DNA of 14,822 nucleotides from Fluviibacter sp964387485. GTDB taxonomy: Bacteria; Pseudomonadota; Gammaproteobacteria; Burkholderiales; Rhodocyclaceae. Position numbers and translations under genes: made by a program. The stretch lies in contig CAYLWV010000039.1 in NCBI GenBank assembly GCA_964387485.1, forward strand, positions 1-14,822. Reading direction: 5' to 3'. Positions within the stretch are counted from its first letter, which is position 1. Each line of letters opens with the position of its first letter. Positions 1 to 4,712 of this stretch are shown in pieces. The notes beneath the pieces are model-generated. The model had not been told where the DNA came from, made no database searches, and saw nothing but the letters and a program-made list of their open reading frames with translations.

Positions 1-44
1 TTGGCGACCGAGGTGCCGCCGTATTTCTGAACGATGAGAGCCAT
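1..44 (-). CDS. lysC: Aspartokinase, N-terminus only (runs off the left edge)
   Basis: Only 14 complete codons are inside the window. Read on the minus strand from the ATG at 44 they give MALIVQKYGGTSVA. This is the signature N-terminus of aspartate kinase; the KYGGTSV segment is the substrate/ATP-binding start of the amino-acid kinase fold. The enzyme phosphorylates aspartate, the first step towards lysine, threonine, methionine and diaminopimelate. No clear Shine-Dalgarno is visible upstream (AAAGACC is the nearest purine-rich stretch). A perfect TATAAT hexamer lies 36-41 bases upstream of the ATG. The gene is divergent from the XRE regulator at 234. The assignment rests on a short but very characteristic peptide; the rest of the protein cannot be seen. 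Confidence 0.85.
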   Translation of the reverse strand, partial: MALIVQKYGGTSVA

Positions 45-79
45 CAGTAGGTCTTTAAGAGGTTGAACAAAACCGGGAA

Positions 80-85
80 ATTATA
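80..85 (-). promoter_or_regulatory. Candidate sigma70 -10 box for lysC
   Basis: The minus strand carries a perfect TATAAT here. Transcription would start near position 73, giving a leader of about 29 bases before the lysC ATG. No good TTGACA-like -35 is found at 16-18 bases spacing, so the promoter is only partly supported. Confidence 0.45.
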
Positions 86-163
86 GCCTACTTTTGTTTC
101 AAACCCATATACGGCAAGGGAATGCGGCGGAACAGACCCGTTCGCAATTTGCCGCGTTGCACC

Positions 164-177
164 ATATGAGTGCATAT
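164..177. repeat. Inverted repeat ATATG-N4-CATAT in the lysC/XRE divergent region
   Basis: This is a perfect 5-bp inverted repeat with a 4-base spacer (AGTG). It lies three bases upstream of a second inverted repeat that has the same spacer length. Short dyads of this geometry are typical operator half-sites for dimeric HTH regulators, and an XRE-type regulator starts 57 bases downstream. Function is inferred. A 5-bp dyad in AT-rich DNA could arise by chance. Confidence 0.35.
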
Positions 178-180
178 AAA

Positions 181-196
181 TTTGACATTGGTCAAA
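181..196. promoter_or_regulatory. Candidate operator TTTGAC-N4-GTCAAA over the XRE gene promoter
   Basis: A perfect 6-bp inverted repeat with spacer ATTG completely covers the -35 hexamer TTGACA (182-187) of the XRE regulator gene. The gene it precedes encodes a DNA-binding protein, so autoregulation by binding this dyad is a natural reading. This is inference from position and symmetry. Confidence 0.45.
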
Positions 197-209
197 GACT
201 GCCTAAATT
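182..209 (+). promoter_or_regulatory. Candidate sigma70 promoter of the XRE regulator
   Basis: A consensus TTGACA at 182-187 is followed, after 16 bases, by TAAATT at 204-209 (4 of 6 matches to TATAAT). A purine-rich ribosome binding site (GGGAGA, 222-227) lies six bases before the ATG at 234. The -35 is perfect and the -10 is weak, which fits a regulated promoter. Confidence 0.5.
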
Positions 210-233
210 GTTTAGTGGCGCGGGAGAATAAAA

Positions 234-611
234 ATGAAATCATCTGACCAGAAGCGCTTCAAGTCCCGGGGAGACAACGGGTCGAAGCCCAAAACCCTGC
301 AGGCCCGGTTCAATGTGTCTGCGAAAGACTTACGCATCAAACTTGGTTTGACCCAGTCCGAGTTCTGGGCACCCGTGGGGGTTTCCCAGAGCGGTGGTTC
401 GCGTTACGAATCCGGCCGCAAGCTTCCGGTCTCAATCAGTACCCTGCTCTATCTGGTTCACGTGGAGCACATTGATTTGGCAATGCTTGTTGGTGACGAT
501 GTGCTCGTTGGTCAGTATCTGAGCCAGCATGAACCCAAGACCTTTGCCACGCTACTTGCTGCCGCCAAAGCGCTGAAGCGCTCAGAAGTCAGATGCTCAC
601 CTGGACGCTGA
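234..611 (+). CDS. XRE-type helix-turn-helix transcriptional regulator
   Basis: This 125-residue protein has a basic, probably disordered N-terminus (residues 1-25, rich in K, R, S and G). A helix-turn-helix follows at about residues 31-80, with LRIKLGLTQSEFW as the first helix pair and VSQSGGSRYESGR as the recognition region. The TQSEF and SRYESGR elements are classic XRE/Cro-type features. A short C-terminal helical tail follows. The start is set by a good ribosome binding site. The gene is divergent from lysC and its last 23 bases overlap the convergent radical SAM gene. An inverted repeat over its own -35 suggests autoregulation. The regulon is unknown. It resembles small standalone betaproteobacterial XRE proteins rather than phage repressors, as no phage genes are nearby. 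Confidence 0.85.
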   Translation: MKSSDQKRFKSRGDNGSKPKTLQARFNVSAKDLRIKLGLTQSEFWAPVGVSQSGGSRYESGRKLPVSISTLLYLVHVEHIDLAMLVGDDVLVGQYLSQHEPKTFATLLAAAKALKRSEVRCSPGR

Positions 612-1452
612 CACCCGTCGTACGGATTCGGTCAGCCCAAGTGTTCATCGCTTCCGCGCTCAAGGCTTGCAGATGTGGCGCCTCGGGTTGCAACGACGGC
701 CTGGCCAGACCATATAGATGCACTCCCTGAATCTGGTGCGCATTGCGAGCCACAAACGCCAGATAGGCAGCCTCATCTTCTGAACCGGGGGCTTGGCCAT
801 CCCACGCCACCCAGCAGGTCTGTAACCAGACTTTCGCCAGACTGCACGCCACGTCCAGCCGATGCTGGATCTGCTCGGGCTTGTAGCTGATGCCATTAAT
901 CTGCTTCATGGATTCGGGCAGTAAACGATCTACTTTGAACCAGACGACACCCCCGGCATCATTGAGTGCACGGATACCGGTTTGCACTTCCGGGCGGAGC
1001 ATCAGACTGCCATTGGTAATGAGCACCAAGGGGATTTGCAGGCCGTGGGCATCGCGCTGACGTGCGGCAATCTCTACCGCCTGAATAAACTGCGGTGAAC
1101 TGGTCGGTTCGCCGTTCCCCGAAAAAGCAATATCCCGGATCTGTCGCATGTCTTCCGGTGTATCCGGCGGGATCATGGGGCTCAATGCCGGATTATCGAG
1201 CAGGCCCTTAAGCTCAGCTTCGAGCAACGGGAGGTTCACTTCCGGTGCATCGCCCCGATGCAGTCCCGGCACTTGGCAATAGGCGCAGGCCCAGTTGCAG
1301 GCATTATTCGTGTTCAGATTGATGCCGATCGAAATGCCCCGCATACGGCGTGACAGCACTGGATACACATATTTGAGATTCAGAAAATCCGGATCATGAT
1401 CGCTGAAGGTCAGCCAGCGCACGGGTTGAGCAGAATCAATCGGGTTCGTCAT
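589..1452 (-). CDS. Radical SAM protein, COG0731/TYW1-like family
   Basis: This 287-residue protein is counted from the ATG at 1452; an in-frame TTG at 1467 would add five residues but has no better ribosome binding site. A C-x3-C-x2-C cluster at C52, C56 and C59 (CNWACAYC) should bind the 4Fe-4S cluster that cleaves S-adenosylmethionine. The FSGNGEPT segment at 110-117 matches the GEP motif that contacts SAM, in the form seen in COG0731 Fe-S oxidoreductases related to wyosine synthase TYW1. No methyltransferase or flavodoxin domain is present. The substrate is unknown. The gene is divergent from queD with 50 bases between them. QueE, the radical SAM enzyme of the queuosine pathway, is a tempting alternative, but QueE is shorter and carries a different GGEP signature, so I do not call it QueE. 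Confidence 0.85.
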   Translation of the reverse strand: MTNPIDSAQPVRWLTFSDHDPDFLNLKYVYPVLSRRMRGISIGINLNTNNACNWACAYCQVPGLHRGDAPEVNLPLLEAELKGLLDNPALSPMIPPDTPEDMRQIRDIAFSGNGEPTSSPQFIQAVEIAARQRDAHGLQIPLVLITNGSLMLRPEVQTGIRALNDAGGVVWFKVDRLLPESMKQINGISYKPEQIQHRLDVACSLAKVWLQTCWVAWDGQAPGSEDEAAYLAFVARNAHQIQGVHLYGLARPSLQPEAPHLQALSAEAMNTWADRIRTTGVSVQVSI

Positions 1453-1502
1453 GCTGCAATGATACAATCTGCGCTCAGTTTTAGTCCGGAAATCGCCTGA
1501 TC

Positions 1503-1970
1503 ATGCGCATTACTCGCCGGCTGGAGTTTGACGCCGGCCATCGCATCCCTGACCATCGTAGCCAGTGCCGTCACCTGCACGGGCATCGCTATGCCATGGA
1601 AATCACGCTATCAGGCGATGTGATTGAACGCAATGGTGACCCGGCTAATGGCATGGTCATGGATTTCGGTGATATCAAAACCATTGCCATGAATGAAGTT
1701 GTATCCGTATGGGATCACGCCTTTCTGGTGTACGCCGGCGATACGACTGTTCGCGCGTTTCTCGATAGCATGCCGGATCATAAGACGGTGGTGCTTGATG
1801 TCGTGCCAACCGCCGAGAACCTGGCCACGGCGGCGTTCCGCATACTGGCGCCGAAGTACACACACGCCTATGGCAACAACCTCAGGCTGGAACGCGTACG
1901 CCTCTATGAAACACCCAACTGCTGGGCTGATGCGATTGCACCGCTCGACTTTGTCGAACCCAAGCCCTAA
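1503..1970 (+). CDS. queD: 6-carboxytetrahydropterin synthase QueD
   Basis: This 155-residue protein belongs to the PTPS/QueD family. The enzyme turns 7,8-dihydroneopterin triphosphate into 6-carboxy-5,6,7,8-tetrahydropterin in the pathway to preQ0 and queuosine at the tRNA wobble base. The visible active site is complete. Zinc ligands are H13 (AGHR), H26 and H28 (HLHGH); the catalytic cysteine is C22 (SQCRHLHGH); WDHAFL at 70-75 supplies the Asp/His pair; later Glu residues are in TAENLA and YETPN. The spacing of C22 to the HxH motif fits QueD rather than eukaryote-type PTPS. The start follows GGAA at 1488-1491, somewhat far away (11 bases). TACAAT at 1463-1468 is a possible -10. No other queuosine genes are in the window. 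It converges on the PGDYG gene, 14 bases away. Confidence 0.93.
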   Translation: MRITRRLEFDAGHRIPDHRSQCRHLHGHRYAMEITLSGDVIERNGDPANGMVMDFGDIKTIAMNEVVSVWDHAFLVYAGDTTVRAFLDSMPDHKTVVLDVVPTAENLATAAFRILAPKYTHAYGNNLRLERVRLYETPNCWADAIAPLDFVEPKP

Positions 1971-1978
1971 GCTTTAAC

Positions 1979-1997
1979 GCGGGTTCAGCCAACCCGC
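1979..1997. terminator. Hairpin between convergent queD and PGDYG genes
   Basis: GCGGGTT and AACCCGC form a perfect 7-bp stem with a 5-base loop, placed between the two convergent stop codons and overlapping the last codons of the PGDYG gene. It could act as a bidirectional terminator, but neither side has a real U-tract, so intrinsic termination would be weak. Confidence 0.35.
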
Positions 1998-2422
1998 TGA
2001 TACACCTTAGCAAAACGGCTCTGACCGCACACCCCGAAATCACCCGGGCCATACTGCATCAACCAATCCCCTGCGTCGCCTTTCAGGACATCACGCCCGG
2101 CCGAACGGGCGGCGGTAAACGGTTCATGAATCTGTTTCGCCAGCACCGGAACTGGTTTGGCCGTGTAGGCACCATCCTGCCCATCCAGCGTGGGCGCCAC
2201 CGGCTGATACTTGGCATCGAAACGATGCCGATCCACACTCCATCGATCCCCGGTAGATCCAGTGATGATGGCATCACCCACCTGGTATTTATTCGGACCT
2301 TCGAGGCTGATGAGCTCTCCCGGCGCGCGGGCGAATATCACCTGCACCACTTCGGTTTTCAAGTAATGTGCCGCCTCTGGATCTAAACTCAAATCGATAT
2401 CAGTCAGGTGCTTCATGTTCAT
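1985..2422 (-). CDS. PGDYG-domain protein
   Basis: This 145-residue soluble protein has no signal peptide or membrane segment. It ends with the motif GPGDFG (125-130), the form of the PGDYG signature that names Pfam family PGDYG, whose function is not known. Two segments resemble each other: residues about 46-75 (GDAIITG..GDRW....RFDAKYQPV) and about 114-144 (GDAGDWLMQYGPGDFG...RFAKVYQRV). Both go from a GD-x-aromatic stretch to F-x-x-x-Y-Q-x-V, which suggests an ancient internal duplication. The start ATG overlaps the stop of the upstream nucleotidyltransferase gene (ATGA, 2419-2422), so the two are probably translationally coupled and made together. A role as partner or regulator of the nucleotidyltransferase is inference only. 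Confidence 0.8.
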   Translation of the reverse strand: MNMKHLTDIDLSLDPEAAHYLKTEVVQVIFARAPGELISLEGPNKYQVGDAIITGSTGDRWSVDRHRFDAKYQPVAPTLDGQDGAYTAKPVPVLAKQIHEPFTAARSAGRDVLKGDAGDWLMQYGPGDFGVCGQSRFAKVYQRVG

Positions 2423-3396
2423 TCTGGCATTTCCTTGGGGAAAGATTGCATGGCACTCGGCGCAAACGATAAGTGTGGAAAATATTTCTCGGTAATCATG
2501 CGCACCATAACGCCCTGTGCTGCATCTCGACTTTTCTTGAGCGGATCTCGCATCGGCCTGGTTGAAAGCCAGGCTTTGTGAATAGCAAATGCTCTAGGGT
2601 CTGGCACAACAAAACGGGTTGGCCAGCCATCTTCTCCGATACATATGGCTTCAAATTTTGGTGCGTTCATTAACCACTCAAGACCAGGAATTTCTGATGC
2701 AATTAGATCACCTTCGGCAAATTGTATTTTGCGACTATCTCTCATATCCAGGGGCGGCATAATCAAATCCACCATAAATTCCTGATTGTTCGCCGCCCGA
2801 AACTTACTACGCTGCATTGGCTCAAATGATTTATCAACTTTACGTAGTAAACCTATCAAACCTGCGCCATCCAACTTTTGAGACACGAGCTCGATCTTTC
2901 TGCGGGTATCAAACATCAGATCGACATCACCAGACGCAGTTAGCGAAGGATCAACACGCACACCTGCAGCCGCCTCGTAGGCATAAAGACTCTGCGTCCC
3001 TAAAACAATAAACTCCTGACCCAGCAAATTTAGCTCATCCAACAATCGTAGAATGCGCGCCACCACATTAGGTACCCGACCAAGCCGTAATGCCTTATTG
3101 ATCACGGCAAATTCATCAAGCCGGCCTTTGATAGCATCCAGACGGTTATTGGCCCGGGCCTTACCTTCACGGAACTCTGCTTCAATCTGTTCTGTTTCCG
3201 GGCTACGCACACCCAAGGAGCGACCATAACCCGTACGTCCCGACAAACGAAACAGATACTCTTTGCCCCGGGCACGCTTCCAAGTCATACCATGCCGATA
3301 GCTATCAGCATGGCGCTTGGCTTCGATGTACGATTCATACATCTGTGCTGAATCAATCAAGTACTTACGCTGATCGTTCGATAGTTCACTGGCCAT
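2419..3396 (-). CDS. Nucleotidyltransferase-fold protein, GSU2403/NTP_transf_8 type
   Basis: This 325-residue protein has a helical N-terminal part (residues 1-115, charged, with a possible coiled coil near 66-105). A DNA polymerase beta-type nucleotidyltransferase core follows. The core motifs are GTQS at 133-136 (the G-S loop), D157-V-D159 (metal ligands in SGDVDLMFD) and a third acidic strand at D210 (FMVDLIMPP). All three elements are intact, so the enzyme is probably active. The LYAYEAAAGVR stretch is typical of the GSU2403 group. Substrate and role are unknown; related folds occur in tRNA CCA-adding enzymes, antibiotic-resistance enzymes and toxin families such as AbiEii/MenT. The DNA is AT-richer than its neighbours (by-eye sample 2821-2880: 22 of 60 G+C). 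No Shine-Dalgarno is obvious before the ATG at 3396. It is coupled to the downstream PGDYG gene. Confidence 0.8.
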   Translation of the reverse strand: MASELSNDQRKYLIDSAQMYESYIEAKRHADSYRHGMTWKRARGKEYLFRLSGRTGYGRSLGVRSPETEQIEAEFREGKARANNRLDAIKGRLDEFAVINKALRLGRVPNVVARILRLLDELNLLGQEFIVLGTQSLYAYEAAAGVRVDPSLTASGDVDLMFDTRRKIELVSQKLDGAGLIGLLRKVDKSFEPMQRSKFRAANNQEFMVDLIMPPLDMRDSRKIQFAEGDLIASEIPGLEWLMNAPKFEAICIGEDGWPTRFVVPDPRAFAIHKAWLSTRPMRDPLKKSRDAAQGVMVRMITEKYFPHLSFAPSAMQSFPKEMPE

Positions 3397-3398
3397 TT

Positions 3399-3440
3399 GT
3401 TTTCATTCAATATGCGCTTTTTTATAATCTGAATGAAAAC
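3399..3440. promoter_or_regulatory. 11-bp inverted repeat at the nucleotidyltransferase promoter (candidate operator)
   Basis: GTTTTCATTCA (3399-3409) and TGAATGAAAAC (3430-3440) are perfect inverted copies 20 bases apart. One arm ends two bases before the start codon at 3396. The other lies inside the predicted promoter. Half-site centres are about 31 bases apart, close to three helical turns, so a protein could contact both arms on one face of the DNA. No DNA-binding protein is encoded next to it, so the NTase or PGDYG protein might bind here, or the trans-acting factor is elsewhere. Confidence 0.5.
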
Positions 3441-3454
3441 GCGTTCGATGTCAA
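3424..3454 (-). promoter_or_regulatory. Candidate promoter of the NTase-PGDYG module
   Basis: On the minus strand a consensus TTGACA (3449-3454) is followed by GATTAT (3424-3429, 19-base spacing) or CAGATT (3426-3431, 17-base spacing). The start site would fall inside the 3399-3440 inverted repeat. The -35 is perfect and the -10 is weak or badly spaced, as in promoters controlled by a bound protein. Confidence 0.45.
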
Positions 3455-3471
3455 CTTGCACATATTCGGAG

Positions 3472-3510
3472 TTTCCCCGTAAAAAACAATAAATGCTTTC
3501 TACGGGGAAA
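3472..3510. repeat. 10-bp inverted repeat TTTCCCCGTA / TACGGGGAAA downstream of the reductase gene
   Basis: Perfect arms at 3472-3481 and 3501-3510 enclose a 19-base AT-rich loop. It lies 11 bases past the stop of the YhdH-like gene and 17 bases upstream of the NTase -35. It could be a hairpin terminator for the reductase, but there is no U-tract on the 3' side in either direction. A binding site or the end of the AT-rich module are alternatives. Confidence 0.5.
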
Positions 3511-3521
3511 ACCCCATGCAA

Positions 3522-4505
3522 TCAACGATTAACGTCCACCACCACACGACCACGCACTTTGCCCTCCAGCAGTTGCGCACCCACGGTGATAGCGTCTGCC
3601 AGACCAATCTCGGTGGTATTGGCTTCAAGTTTGCCGACATCCAGATCACGCGCTAGGCGCTGCCAGGCTTCCATACGCTTGGTCGATGGCGCCATGACGC
3701 TGTCGACACCATAGAGCGTGACGCCCCGCAAAATGAATGGCATCACCGTCGCTGGAAAATCGCCCCCCCCCGCCAGACCACAAGCCGCCACAGCGCCATT
3801 GTATTTGGTCGTAGCGCAGGCATTGGCCAGCGTGGTGCTACCCACTGAATCGATCACGCCCGCCCAGCGCTCTTTACCCAAGGGCTTACCCGGCTCAGAC
3901 AATTCCTTGCGGTCAATGATACCGGCCGCACCCAATGCCTTAAGATGTGCTTCTTCCTCCGTCCGGCCGGTAGAGGCAATGACGGTATAACCCAGCTTGG
4001 CCAGCAGCATGATCGCCACACTGCCCACGCCCCCATTGGCACCGGTCACTAGAATCTCACCATCCGCCGGTTTGACGCCGTGCTTTTCCAACGCCAGCAC
4101 ACAGAGCATGGCGGTGTAGCCGGCTGTACCAATGGCCATGGCCTGACGCTCTGTAAACGACTGGGGCAGCGGCACCAACCAATCTCCCTTGAGTCTGGCT
4201 TTCTGCGCCAGACAGCCACTATGAGTTTCACCAACCCCCCAGCCATTCAGCACCACTTTATCGCCGGGCTTCCAGCACGGGTGATTACTTTCCAGCACCG
4301 TACCGGCCATATCAATACCGGGCGTTAACGGGAACTTTCTGACCACTGGCCCTTTGCCGGTAATCGCCAGACCATCCTTGTAGTTCAACGTACTCCAGGC
4401 CACCTGAACGGTCACGTCACCTTCAGGCAACTGCGATTCGTCGAGCTCTTTCAGCTCGGTACGATAGCCAGCGTCATCTTTATTAATCTGTAGGGCGCGG
4501 TACAT
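3522..4505 (-). CDS. YhdH/AcuI-type NADPH:quinone (acrylyl-CoA) reductase
   Basis: This 327-residue protein is a medium-chain dehydrogenase/reductase of the YhdH/AcuI branch, close to the usual 324-330 residues. The GroES-like N-terminal half (1-115) has STLNYKDGLAITGKG (38-52) and TPGIDMAGTV (61-70). The Rossmann half carries the NADPH loop GANGGVGSVA (155-164). No structural zinc cysteine cluster is present, as expected for this branch. Known members reduce acryloyl-CoA to propionyl-CoA or small quinones; the substrate here is inferred from the family. The start chosen is the ATG at 4505, with GGAG seven bases upstream. An upstream in-frame GTG at 4535 lacks such a site. A run of nine G residues on the coding strand (3763-3771) encodes part of LAGGGD (244-249). 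Confidence 0.92.
   Translation of the reverse strand: MYRALQINKDDAGYRTELKELDESQLPEGDVTVQVAWSTLNYKDGLAITGKGPVVRKFPLTPGIDMAGTVLESNHPCWKPGDKVVLNGWGVGETHSGCLAQKARLKGDWLVPLPQSFTERQAMAIGTAGYTAMLCVLALEKHGVKPADGEILVTGANGGVGSVAIMLLAKLGYTVIASTGRTEEEAHLKALGAAGIIDRKELSEPGKPLGKERWAGVIDSVGSTTLANACATTKYNGAVAACGLAGGGDFPATVMPFILRGVTLYGVDSVMAPSTKRMEAWQRLARDLDVGKLEANTTEIGLADAITVGAQLLEGKVRGRVVVDVNR
3763..3771. repeat. Homopolymer C9 (G9 on the coding strand) inside the YhdH-like gene
   Basis: Nine consecutive cytosines on the plus strand fall in the coding region near codons 245-248. The reading frame is intact here. Poly-G runs of this length are prone to slippage during replication and to sequencing or assembly error. 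Confidence 0.9.
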
Positions 4506-4556
4506 GGGGTGTCTCCGTGAGTCGTTGTTATGCACTTATTCTATGTGCAGCCTCTG

Positions 4557-4594
4557 AAAAAGCAAACGGCCCGTCGCGTTCGCGACGAGCCGTT
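4557..4594 (-). terminator. Strong Rho-independent terminator after tRNA-Ser
   Basis: On the minus strand the arms starting AACGGCTCG and ending GGGCCGTT (4565-4594) form a GC-rich hairpin of about 12 bp closed by a small loop around CGAACG. TTTGCTTTTT (4557-4566) follows immediately. It begins six bases past the tRNA CCA end, so it ends the tRNA transcript and any read-through from the helicase gene. Confidence 0.9.
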
Positions 4595-4600
4595 CTATTT

Positions 4601-4688
4601 TGGCGGGTCCGGTGAGATTCGAACTCACGATGGGTTTCCCCACGCCGGTTTTCAAGACCGGTGCATTCAACCGCTCTGCCACAGACCC
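4601..4688 (-). tRNA. tRNA-Ser (anticodon UGA)
   Basis: This 88-base class II tRNA reads on the minus strand from GGGTCTG at the 5' end to CGGACCC-G-CCA at the 3' end. The acceptor stem has seven pairs, one of them G-U. The anticodon loop CTTGAAA has TGA in the middle and is flanked by the stem CCGGT/ACCGG. A long variable arm (GTGGGGAAACCCAT) is typical of serine tRNAs. The T arm holds GTTCGAAT. The CCA is encoded. It decodes UCA and related UCN codons. A TAGAAT hexamer (4707-4712) ends 18 bases upstream and may be its -10, overlapping the helicase stop codon, but no -35 is clear. Co-transcription with the helicase, 24 bases upstream, is also possible. Confidence 0.97.
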
Positions 4689-4712
4689 TCATTCAATTCA
4701 GGCTAGATTCTA

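Noticed and set aside
589..1452. Calling the radical SAM protein QueE because of the adjacent queD
   Set aside because: The GNGEP form of the motif and the 287-residue length fit COG0731/TYW1-like proteins better than QueE.
589..1467. Use of the upstream TTG at 1467 as the radical SAM start
   Set aside because: It adds only five residues, uses a rarer start codon and has no better ribosome binding site than the ATG at 1452.
3481..3512. CRISPR-like or integron attC-like element at the GGGG inverted repeat
   Set aside because: There is only one copy, no spaced direct repeats and no integrase core-site pattern.
4601..4688. tRNA-Ser as the attachment site of a mobile island
   Set aside because: No integrase and no repeat of the tRNA 3' end were seen in the window, and the AT-rich module is separated from the tRNA by a core reductase gene.
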